From Planctomycetaceae bacterium (GTDB taxonomy: Bacteria; Planctomycetota; Planctomycetia; Planctomycetales; Planctomycetaceae): a stretch of 15,963 nucleotides of DNA. A model generated the notes under the pieces. It made no database searches and had not been told where the DNA came from. It was given only the letters and a program-made list of their open reading frames with translations. Below, piece after piece: positions 7,704 through 15,604 of this stretch (positions are counted from its first letter, which is position 1; every line of letters begins with the position of its first letter). The stretch covers positions 1 to 15,963 of the forward strand of contig JAEUIG010000225.1 in NCBI GenBank assembly GCA_016795125.1, read 5' to 3'. The position numbers and the translations under genes were made by a program.

Positions 7704-8450
7704 ATGTCTGACAAACTGTTCACCAGGCGCACCGCACTCGTCACCGGCGGGGCGCGGGGCATTGGCCGTGCTGTGTGCGAAATGCTGGCGGCGGAGGGCG
7801 CCCGCGTGGCCGTCAACTATCAGCGTCAGGCGACGGCGGCCGAAGACACCGTGCGGCTGCTGGAAAAGTCGGGCGTGAAGGCGATCGCCGTCCAGGCCGA
7901 CGTCTCGAAACCCGAGGACGTCGGCCGCATGGTCGAGACCGTCCGCCGCGAACTCGGGCCGGTCGACCTGCTCGTCAACAACGCCGGCATCGCCGAATCC
8001 AAGCCGCACACGGCCCTCACGTTCTCGCGCTGGCGCGAGATGTTCGCCGTCAACGTCGATGGTCCGTTCCTTACTACGTGGGCCGTCAAGGATGAGATGA
8101 TCGCCCGTCAGTTCGGCCGCATCGTCAACGTCTCGTCGCTGGCGGCCAAGGTCCTCAAGCCGGAGATGATCGACTACGCCACGACGAAAGCCACGGTGAT
8201 CGCCTTGACGCGACACACGGCGGCGGCGCTCGCTCCGCATGTCCGCGTCAACTGCGTCGCGCCGGGCCTCACTGATACCGAAATGGCCCGCGATGCCAAT
8301 GCCAACCTCAACGCGCAGATCATCGCCATGACGCTGCTGCAGCGGATCGCGCAGCCGTCGGAAATCGCACAGGTCGTCCGGTTTCTGCTGTCGGAGGAAT
8401 CGAGTTTCGTGACGGGCCAGACGATCTTCGCCTGCGGGGGCCGCGCATGA
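7704..8450 (+). CDS. Short-chain dehydrogenase/reductase (SDR), FabG-like
   Basis: A classical SDR of 248 residues, standard length. Residues 14-21 (TGGARGIG) are the Rossmann nucleotide-binding glycine motif, NNAG is at 92-95, and the catalytic residues are Asn117, Ser145, Tyr158 and Lys162 (the YATTK motif at 158-162). The C-terminal SFVTGQTIFACGG segment is typical of FabG-like members. Such enzymes oxidise or reduce alcohol/ketone groups with NAD(P)(H) in the cytoplasm. The substrate is not readable from sequence; a role in fatty acid synthesis is not implied because no fab genes are nearby. A purine-rich GAAAGAAAAG precedes the ATG. Its stop overlaps the transporter start as ATGA (8447-8450), which suggests translational coupling and a joint function with the transporter and the upstream amidase homologue. 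Confidence 0.94.
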   Translation: MSDKLFTRRTALVTGGARGIGRAVCEMLAAEGARVAVNYQRQATAAEDTVRLLEKSGVKAIAVQADVSKPEDVGRMVETVRRELGPVDLLVNNAGIAESKPHTALTFSRWREMFAVNVDGPFLTTWAVKDEMIARQFGRIVNVSSLAAKVLKPEMIDYATTKATVIALTRHTAAALAPHVRVNCVAPGLTDTEMARDANANLNAQIIAMTLLQRIAQPSEIAQVVRFLLSEESSFVTGQTIFACGGRA

Positions 8451-9940
8451 CGACGACTCAGATCACGATTCCGCCGCCGGACGGAATCTGCGCTGAGCCG
8501 TTCTCGGTCCGCAAATGCGTCCGCCTGCTCGGCAGCTTCGGACCAGCGGCGGTGGTCGCGTCGCTGTCACTGGGAGCGGGCGAGACCATCATGGTCTGCG
8601 GGCTGGGATCGTGGTCGGAATTCGGCCTCTTGTGGATGCTGGTCCTCAGCGTCGTCACCCGCGCGCTGGTCGTGATGTACCTCGTTGGTCGGTACACGGC
8701 CGTCACCGGCCAGCCGTTCGCGCAGCGGGTGGCGCTGCTGCCGGGACCGCGCGGGTGGGTGCTGCTGCTGTTCGTCCTGGGTGAACTGGCCGTCATTTCG
8801 ACCGGACTCACGGCCATCGCCAAACCGTGTGGCAACCTGGGCGTGTTCCTGCTGAGTGAGAAGCTCGGACTTGCGGACACGCTGGGACTGACGAATCCAG
8901 ATACGGCGAGACTGTGGGTCAACGGCATCACGTCGGTGTTTCTCGGCGCCGCTCTGGCGGTAGGACTCGGTTCGAGCTACGCATCGCTGGAGAAGCAGCA
9001 GATTGTCATCTGCGGTCTGATGGTCGCCGGCACAGCCGCCGCCACGCTGGTCGTCGGGCCGAACCTGATTGAGCTGCTCAAAGGGGCCGTCTCGTTCGGA
9101 CAGTTGCCTCCGGCGCCGGAGTGGGCGCCGCCTGCGGCGCAGAACGATTATGGACTCAACCTGGCGACGATCTTCGGCTACGTGGGCGGCAGCCTGTCGG
9201 GTTACATCGCGTATTCGAGCTGGGTCGGTCTGCACGGCTGGGGACTCGCCGGCAACGCGGCGGCCCGCAAAGCGTCGGCCGGAATGACAAACGCGAAGCA
9301 TTTGCCCGACGACCCGGTGCAGGCCGGATTTCTCCGACGTTCCATGACGCCGCTCCGCTGGGACGTGGCGCTCGGCGCGCTGGTGCTGCTGGCGGTCACG
9401 GCGGCGTTCCTGTCGGCGGGAGCCACCGTGCTGTACCCCCGGCACCTGTCTCCCGGCGCGGGCGAGGAGTTCTCGCTGCTCACGAAGCAGGCCGTCATCT
9501 GGGAGCAGATCAGCCCGTGGCTCGTCCCGGTCTACTACATCGCCGTCCTGCTCGCACTGTGGGGGACGATTGCCAGCGTTCCGGAAGCGGTCGCCCGCGT
9601 GGCGTACGACCTCATCACCGCCGCCCGACCAGCGGCCAGTCAGATCCCGTTTCGCACCGTTCTCACGGTCCTCGTGGTCTGGTTCTTTATCTCCGGGCAA
9701 TTCTGGAACTGGGGCAACTTCCGCTTCGACCTGCTCACGCAGATCGGCGCGCTGGTCACGGTGAACCTCGGTGTCGGAGTGGTGTGCCTGCTGGCGACCT
9801 ACTACAACGCGACCCTCCCGCCACGGTATCGTGCTCCCTGGTGGCTCACTCTGGCGGGCGTTGTGTCCGGCGCACTGTTCCTCGTTGCCTTTGTGGTGAC
9901 CGCCGCCGGGATGTGGGCGAAGGTAGTGGGTAGTGGGTAG
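8447..9940 (+). CDS. Nramp-like multi-pass membrane transporter lacking the canonical metal-site motifs
   Basis: A protein of 497 residues with about ten to eleven hydrophobic segments, consistent with the LeuT-fold Nramp superfamily. The first segment, GPAAVVASLSLGAGETI (32-48), aligns with Nramp helix 1, but GAGE (43-46) stands where true Mn/Fe transporters have DPGN. The sixth-helix region GYVGGSLSGYIAYSSWVG (244-261) has no Met-Pro-His motif. Both signature metal ligands are therefore missing, and an automatic label of divalent metal transporter would be unsafe; an organic cation, amino compound or proton-coupled substrate is possible. The start overlaps the dehydrogenase stop by four bases. 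The last codons (KVVGSG-stop) lie inside a heptamer repeat, so the natural C-terminus may have been altered by the repeat. Confidence 0.85.
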   Translation: MTTTQITIPPPDGICAEPFSVRKCVRLLGSFGPAAVVASLSLGAGETIMVCGLGSWSEFGLLWMLVLSVVTRALVVMYLVGRYTAVTGQPFAQRVALLPGPRGWVLLLFVLGELAVISTGLTAIAKPCGNLGVFLLSEKLGLADTLGLTNPDTARLWVNGITSVFLGAALAVGLGSSYASLEKQQIVICGLMVAGTAAATLVVGPNLIELLKGAVSFGQLPPAPEWAPPAAQNDYGLNLATIFGYVGGSLSGYIAYSSWVGLHGWGLAGNAAARKASAGMTNAKHLPDDPVQAGFLRRSMTPLRWDVALGALVLLAVTAAFLSAGATVLYPRHLSPGAGEEFSLLTKQAVIWEQISPWLVPVYYIAVLLALWGTIASVPEAVARVAYDLITAARPAASQIPFRTVLTVLVVWFFISGQFWNWGNFRFDLLTQIGALVTVNLGVGVVCLLATYYNATLPPRYRAPWWLTLAGVVSGALFLVAFVVTAAGMWAKVVGSG

Positions 9941-9964
9941 GAGTTAGGGAATAGGGAATAGGCA
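9923..9964. repeat. Tandem heptamer repeat, TAG-centred
   Basis: Six consecutive 7-base units can be read: GTAGTGG, GTAGTGG, GTAGGAG, TTAGGGA, ATAGGGA, ATAGGCA. Each has TAG at positions 2-4. Because seven is not a multiple of three, the array places a stop codon in all three plus-strand frames within three units. The transporter gene terminates at the TAG of unit three (9938-9940). The minus-strand translation contains LPIPYSLTPTHYPLP, a pattern I recall from dispersed heptameric repeats; heptameric STRR repeats are known from cyanobacteria. Confidence 0.7.
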
Positions 9965-9980
9965 GGAAGACCCTTTTAGC

Positions 9981-10003
9981 GACGCATCGGAGATGCGTCT
10001 TTT
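9981..10003 (+). terminator. Intrinsic terminator-like hairpin after the transporter gene
   Basis: GACGCATC (9981-9988) and GATGCGTC (9992-9999) form a perfect eight-base-pair stem with a GGA loop, followed by TTTT at 10000-10003. It lies 40 bases after the transporter stop and 26 bases before the aminotransferase start, so it would end or attenuate the 6264-9940 transcript. The stem is symmetric, but there is no T-tract on the minus-strand side (TCGC follows there), so the plus direction is favoured. An ATG at 9993 falls inside the stem, which argues against it as the aminotransferase start. Confidence 0.6.
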
Positions 10004-10028
10004 GTTCATCGACTATCGTCCATCCTCC

Positions 10029-11405
10029 ATGACTGACCTTCTTGCGGAATACGCCGCGCGTCGTCCCAAGTCGCTGGCTCTGTTTGAGCGCGCCCGTCGG
10101 TCGCTGGCCGGCGCCGTAGGCCACGACCTGCGTTATGCACTCCCCGCGCCGATCTACATCGAGCGCGGCCAGGGAGGACGCAAACGGGACATCGACGGCA
10201 ATGAGTACGTCGACTTCCTGATGGGCAACGGCGCGCTCCTCCTCGGCCACGCGGATCCGGAGGTCGTGGAAGCGATCGCCCGCGCCGCGTCGCTCGGCAC
10301 GCATTTCGGCAACGACCATCCGCTGCACATCGAATGGGCCGAGCTGGTCCAGACATTGATCCCCTGCGCGGAGCGTGTCCGCTTCACCAACTCGGGCACC
10401 GAGGCCACGCTGCTGGCGATCCGCATTGCGCGGGCCGCCACCGGGCGCAGCCGTCTGCTCCGTTTTGCCGGACATTTTCACGGTTGGCACGACGATGTTG
10501 TCCACGGGTTTCATCCGCCGTTCGATGCCGACGGCTCGCTCGGCGTCCCGCCGCACGTTCGCGAGGGGCTGGTGACGATCCCCGACGGCAATCTGAATCT
10601 CGTGGATGAGACGCTCGCGGCGAATCCCGACATCGCCGCCGTGATCCTCGAGCCGTCAGGCGCCTCGTGGGGCCGCGTGCCGATCGACGTGGAATGGCTG
10701 CGCGGCGTCCGCGAAGCCACCGCGCGGCGTGGAGTGCTGCTGATCTTTGACGAAGTTGTCACCGGTTTTCGATTCAGCGCCGGCGGAGCGCAGAAACTGT
10801 ACGGTGTGACCCCCGATCTGTGTTGTCTCGCGAAAGTGATGGCGGGCGGCATGCCGGGCGGCGCGGTCGCCGGGCGTGAGGCCGTCATGCGGGTCTTCGA
10901 CATGACGGGTGACCCGCATCACGACCGGCATCAGCGGGTCGTCCACTTCGGCACATTCAACGCCGCGCCGCCGTCGGCCGCCGCGGGCATCGCTGTGTTG
11001 CGCCGCGTCGCGGACGGCACCGCTATCGCAGCCGCCAATGACGCTGCGGCACGCCTGCGATCGGCATGGGACGACGTCCTCGAACGCCGTGGCATCGCGG
11101 GTTACGTCTACGGGTCGGCGTCGACCTATCACGTTTACTTCGAGACCGATCCGGGCCGCGTCCGCGAAGCGAACCGTCGCAGCGATCTGCACACGACAGA
11201 GGCGGGGCGTCTCAAAGGCATGTCCGGCCGGTTGATCGCCCGTTACCAGTTGCGGATGCGCTCGGCCGGCGTCGACAATATGAGTTCCACCGGCGGCGTG
11301 ACCTGCGCCGCGCACAGCCCGGCGGATGTCGAAGCGGCGACAATTGCTTTCGAACAGACGGTGATCGCCCTGCGGGACGAAGGACTTGTCCTGCCACTCG
11401 CATGA
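10029..11405 (+). CDS. Class III PLP-dependent aminotransferase, glutamate-1-semialdehyde 2,1-aminomutase-like
   Basis: A protein of 458 residues from ATG 10029. An in-frame ATG at 9993 lies inside the terminator-like stem and adds residues unlike the family, so 10029 is preferred, although no clear ribosome site precedes it. Class III hallmarks: DGNEYVDFLMGNGALLLGHA (56-75), SGTEATLLAIRIARAATGR (122-140, cofactor phosphate region), HFHGWHDD (149-156), IFDEVVTGFR (239-248, Asp241 pairing with the pyridine nitrogen) and CLAKVMAGGMPGGAVAG (266-282) with the Schiff-base Lys269. These resemble HemL more than omega-aminotransferases. The HemL-type Gly-Asn segment (TLSGNP) is replaced by HFGTFNAAPPSAAAG (306-320). 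The true substrate may therefore not be glutamate semialdehyde, and no heme genes are nearby. The context points to amino-group transfer on the compound handled by the upstream cassette. I leave the symbol blank because orthology to hemL is doubtful. Confidence 0.92.
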   Translation: MTDLLAEYAARRPKSLALFERARRSLAGAVGHDLRYALPAPIYIERGQGGRKRDIDGNEYVDFLMGNGALLLGHADPEVVEAIARAASLGTHFGNDHPLHIEWAELVQTLIPCAERVRFTNSGTEATLLAIRIARAATGRSRLLRFAGHFHGWHDDVVHGFHPPFDADGSLGVPPHVREGLVTIPDGNLNLVDETLAANPDIAAVILEPSGASWGRVPIDVEWLRGVREATARRGVLLIFDEVVTGFRFSAGGAQKLYGVTPDLCCLAKVMAGGMPGGAVAGREAVMRVFDMTGDPHHDRHQRVVHFGTFNAAPPSAAAGIAVLRRVADGTAIAAANDAAARLRSAWDDVLERRGIAGYVYGSASTYHVYFETDPGRVREANRRSDLHTTEAGRLKGMSGRLIARYQLRMRSAGVDNMSSTGGVTCAAHSPADVEAATIAFEQTVIALRDEGLVLPLA

Positions 11406-11444
11406 CGAATGTGTCGTTCGAGCGCACGTTCCCCTGGATGCTGC

Positions 11445-13115
<1,671 letters not shown>

Positions 13116-13285
13116 ATTTCAAGGCGTGTCATGAACAAGCGGGTTCGTGTGCTCGTTTGCCGCGGATTCCGGCGGCATCGCGCAATTCTCATCGCTCCGG
13201 CACACCGGGTGCATACTTCGCGCCGTACACGAAGAAATGACACGCGACGGCGATCCGCCGCGCTGTCGATCACGGACGATCCCCC

Positions 13286-14116
13286 ATGTCCTCCCGCAAC
13301 CTCACTCCCCGATCTCACGCCGCGCCGCGTTCTGCGAACGTCGTCGCGCCGCGCCGAACCGCTCCTGCCGTGTCCACGCCTGCCGTTTCGCATGACCGAC
13401 GCTCGTCGCAGTTGTCACTGTCCGACGATCAGTTGCGCCGCCTGATTGCGTCGCGGCTCGCGCAGTTTGGTTCGTGCGTGGCGCGCGACGTGATCGCCAC
13501 GGTGCATGGCGGAGACGTCGTTCTCGCCGGCGCCGTCGGCAGCGACTACGAACGGCGAGTGATCGAGCAGTCGATCGAGCGGATCGCGGGAATCGGTACA
13601 CTGAACAATCTGCTGGATGTGCGCCGCAGTGCGCCGGTCACAGAGAGTGTTGCGTTCACCGGCCTGTCGAAGCGCCAGGTGCGCCTCGTGGCGATCTCTG
13701 CTGCGGCCGTGGGATTGCTGGCAGTCGGCTGGATCAGCTGTCAATTCGCAGACACGCCGAGCGGACAATCGGCGGTGCCGGTTGTCGGAACGGTGCGTGT
13801 CCAAGGCGAACCGGCCACGGGCGCAATTCTGACCCTGCATTCGCTGGCTGCTCGGGATGCGACCATCGTTCCGCCCCAGGGGCGGATCGACGGCTCCGGC
13901 AATATTGAATGGACGACGCACGTGTCCGGCAGCATTCCGTCCGGCGAATATGCCGTCACGGTTGTCTGGCCGCGTGCCCGTGTGCGTGGCAACGCCCGTC
14001 AGGACACGGATGTCCTGGCAGCAGCCTATGGGAGCGTCGAACGCTCGCCGCTGCGGCTGCTGATCGATCCGGATGCGAAGTGTCGCGTCGCGTTCGAGCT
14101 GTCCCGATCGCGATGA
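13286..14116 (+). CDS. BON-domain / single transmembrane helix / carboxypeptidase-regulatory-like fusion protein
   Basis: A protein of 276 residues. Residues 1-42 are low-complexity (Arg/Ser/Pro/Ala). A BON-like domain follows at about 46-112 (SDDQLRRLIASRLAQ..., with the typical VATVHGGDVVLAGAV-like strand pattern and IAGIGTLNNLLDV end). A single hydrophobic helix at about 132-152 (VRLVAISAAAVGLLAVGWIS) is preceded by KRQVR, so the positive-inside rule places the BON part in the cytoplasm and the C-terminus outside. Residues about 165-270 resemble the beta-sandwich regulatory-like domain of planctomycete lipoproteins (VVGTVRVQGEPATGAILTL and PSGEYAVTVVW). The same fold pattern occurs in the lipoprotein at 15605, with the pilin-like gene between them. 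BON domains usually act in the periplasm on membranes or on large pores, so this topology is unusual. No ribosome site is seen before the ATG. The function is unknown. Confidence 0.82.
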   Translation: MSSRNLTPRSHAAPRSANVVAPRRTAPAVSTPAVSHDRRSSQLSLSDDQLRRLIASRLAQFGSCVARDVIATVHGGDVVLAGAVGSDYERRVIEQSIERIAGIGTLNNLLDVRRSAPVTESVAFTGLSKRQVRLVAISAAAVGLLAVGWISCQFADTPSGQSAVPVVGTVRVQGEPATGAILTLHSLAARDATIVPPQGRIDGSGNIEWTTHVSGSIPSGEYAVTVVWPRARVRGNARQDTDVLAAAYGSVERSPLRLLIDPDAKCRVAFELSRSR

Positions 14117-14199
14117 CCGGCAACGGGCCTCCGCTGCTGAAGCTCTCTGATACGAAAGGATTGTGCCGATGCGCTGTAACTGTTGTTGACGCCCGGATT

Positions 14200-14217
14200 G
14201 CGCGCCTGACAGCGCGT
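14200..14217 (+). other. Small GC-rich hairpin upstream of the DUF1559 gene
   Basis: GCGCGC and GCGCGT pair (five Watson-Crick pairs plus one G-T) around a six-base CTGACA loop, about 60 bases before the DUF1559 start. No T-tract follows. It could be a weak stop for the BON gene transcript or a leader structure. The rest of the 161-base spacer shows no other strong signal. Confidence 0.25.
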
Positions 14218-14277
14218 CTCACGAAATGTTGTCCACCCCACCTGACTTAGCGTCCTGATTCAAGAAAGAGTGTCTCC

Positions 14278-15465
14278 ATGAAAGCTGTCCGTTTCCACAA
14301 CAGCGCTGATCGTCCACGGAAGGGTTTCACGCTGATTGAGCTGCTGGTGGTGATCGCCATCATCGCCATCCTGATTTCGCTGCTGCTCCCCGCCGTGCAG
14401 CAGGCCCGCGAGGCTGCCCGCCGCACACAGTGCAAGAACAACCTCAAGCAGCTCGGGCTGGCGGTTCACAACTTCGAAAACAGTTTCACGTATGTGCCGA
14501 CGAGCCTGCGTCCGCCCTCCAACGTGTCGGCGAGTCTTGAGGCCTCGCGCGTCTCGGTGCTGACGGACCTGCTCCCGTACCTGGACCAGGCCGCGATCTT
14601 CAACATCTATGACAAAAAGATTAACTGGAACCAGGGGACGAACCTGCCGCTGGTCAAGAACAAGCTGGCGGCGTTCGAGTGCCCGTCGGACCCGGACGCC
14701 GGTGTTCTCGACACCGCCCCTCCGGGCAGCACGCCCGCGTTCATCCCGGGAATCTCCGCCACGAGCGACTATTCGCCGATTTACGGCATCGCCCCGGGCG
14801 TATTCACGCAGATTCTCGGCAAGCCGGCGGCCCCGGAAGCGTACGCCGACCCGGCCGACGTGTACGCGATCGCCCAGGCAGGCGGATCGGGAACTCCGTA
14901 CACCTACGTCCGCGGCTTCTTCCCGAAGAACGCCACGATCGATTCCGCGACCGGCGCGACCACGAAGAAGGGCTACAAGTTCGCCAACGTCATCGACGGC
15001 TTGTCGAACACCATTGCCATCGCGGAATCGTCCGGCCGCCCGTTCGTGTACGTCAAGGGTGGACGGAAGCTCGGCGGCGGAAACGCGTTGACCGACACCG
15101 ATCCTTCATCCGCGACGACCGATCGCCTGAACTCCGGCGGATGGTCGCGACCGGCGAGCGACCTCATCATCTTCGGCGCCACAGCGTCCGCCACGGGCGT
15201 CCTCGGCGGACCGATCCCGATGAATGCGACGAACGGTCACAACATCCGCGGCCTGACGTACACCTCCAACGGGATCACCTCGACGACGATCCTCGGCCAG
15301 CCGATCGGCGTGCACGGCACCGGCGCTCCGTTCTCGTTCCACACGGGGGGCGCCCACTTCCTGCTCGGCGACGGCGCGGTCCGGTTCCTCAGCGAGAACA
15401 TCGATTTTGCGACGTTCATCGGGCTGACGACTCCGGCCGGCTCCGAAGTCCTCGGCGAGTTCTAA
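14278..15465 (+). CDS. DUF1559 prepilin-like protein with H-X9-DG motif
   Basis: A protein of 395 residues. The N-terminus is a type IV prepilin signal: a basic leader of 16 residues ending RKG, then FTLIELLVVIAIIAILISLL, with predicted peptidase cleavage between Gly16 and Phe17 and the conserved Glu at +5 (Glu21). The DUF1559 start LLPAVQQAREAARRTQCKNN follows directly. The C-terminal part holds FHTGGAHFLLGDGAVRF, which is exactly the H-X9-DG processing-associated motif of planctomycete pilin-like proteins, and ends in the usual region after ENIDFATFIGL. These proteins occur in dozens of copies per planctomycete genome and are thought to be surface or pseudopilin-like; their exact role is unknown. 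AAGAAAGAG upstream of the ATG is a weak ribosome site. The gene is complete and followed by a strong hairpin, then a lipoprotein gene, a common arrangement. Confidence 0.96.
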   Translation: MKAVRFHNSADRPRKGFTLIELLVVIAIIAILISLLLPAVQQAREAARRTQCKNNLKQLGLAVHNFENSFTYVPTSLRPPSNVSASLEASRVSVLTDLLPYLDQAAIFNIYDKKINWNQGTNLPLVKNKLAAFECPSDPDAGVLDTAPPGSTPAFIPGISATSDYSPIYGIAPGVFTQILGKPAAPEAYADPADVYAIAQAGGSGTPYTYVRGFFPKNATIDSATGATTKKGYKFANVIDGLSNTIAIAESSGRPFVYVKGGRKLGGGNALTDTDPSSATTDRLNSGGWSRPASDLIIFGATASATGVLGGPIPMNATNGHNIRGLTYTSNGITSTTILGQPIGVHGTGAPFSFHTGGAHFLLGDGAVRFLSENIDFATFIGLTTPAGSEVLGEF

Positions 15466-15477
15466 CTGATGCCTCAC

Positions 15478-15518
15478 GTCGTCCGGCAGCTCGCTTCACG
15501 GCGAGCTGCCGGGACGAC
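15478..15518 (+). terminator. Strong hairpin downstream of the DUF1559 gene
   Basis: The arm at 15478-15494 (GTCGTCCGGCAGCTCGC) pairs with 15501-15518 (GCGAGCTGCCGGGACGAC) over 17 base pairs with a single bulged base and a six-base TTCACG loop. It begins 13 bases after the DUF1559 stop. There is no T-tract afterwards, so it is not a classical intrinsic terminator. It could terminate in another way, halt 3' exonucleases to stabilise the pilin-like mRNA, or attenuate read-through into the lipoprotein gene. Confidence 0.55.
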
Positions 15519-15549
15519 ATGGCGGCAGGACAATCAGAAACGCGTCAAA

Positions 15550-15575
15550 AGCAACTCTCGCGGCTGCAAGTTGCT
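15550..15575 (+). other. Second hairpin in the DUF1559-lipoprotein spacer
   Basis: AGCAACT (15550-15556) and AGTTGCT (15569-15575) form a perfect seven-base-pair stem around a 12-base loop, 30 bases before the lipoprotein ATG. It probably lies in the leader of that gene if transcription continues past the larger hairpin. No T-tract follows. Confidence 0.35.
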
Positions 15576-15604
15576 GGTCTGCGATCGCGCACTGGGATAC
15601 CAAC

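Noticed and set aside
13240..13262. CGGCG-ATC-CGCCG palindrome before the BON gene as an operator
   Set aside because: A five-base GC arm is expected often in such GC-rich sequence, and there is no second copy nearby.
14186..14216. TTGACG as a -35 box, or ATTGC as a -12 box, upstream of the DUF1559 gene
   Set aside because: No -10 hexamer follows at proper spacing, and no GG lies ten bases before the GC for a sigma-54 promoter.
15581..15588. GCGATCGC (HIP1-like palindrome), also at about 7881, 10272 and 14866
   Set aside because: Three of the four are inside coding sequence where GCG-ATC-GCC-type codons produce it; the number is not clearly above chance at this GC content.
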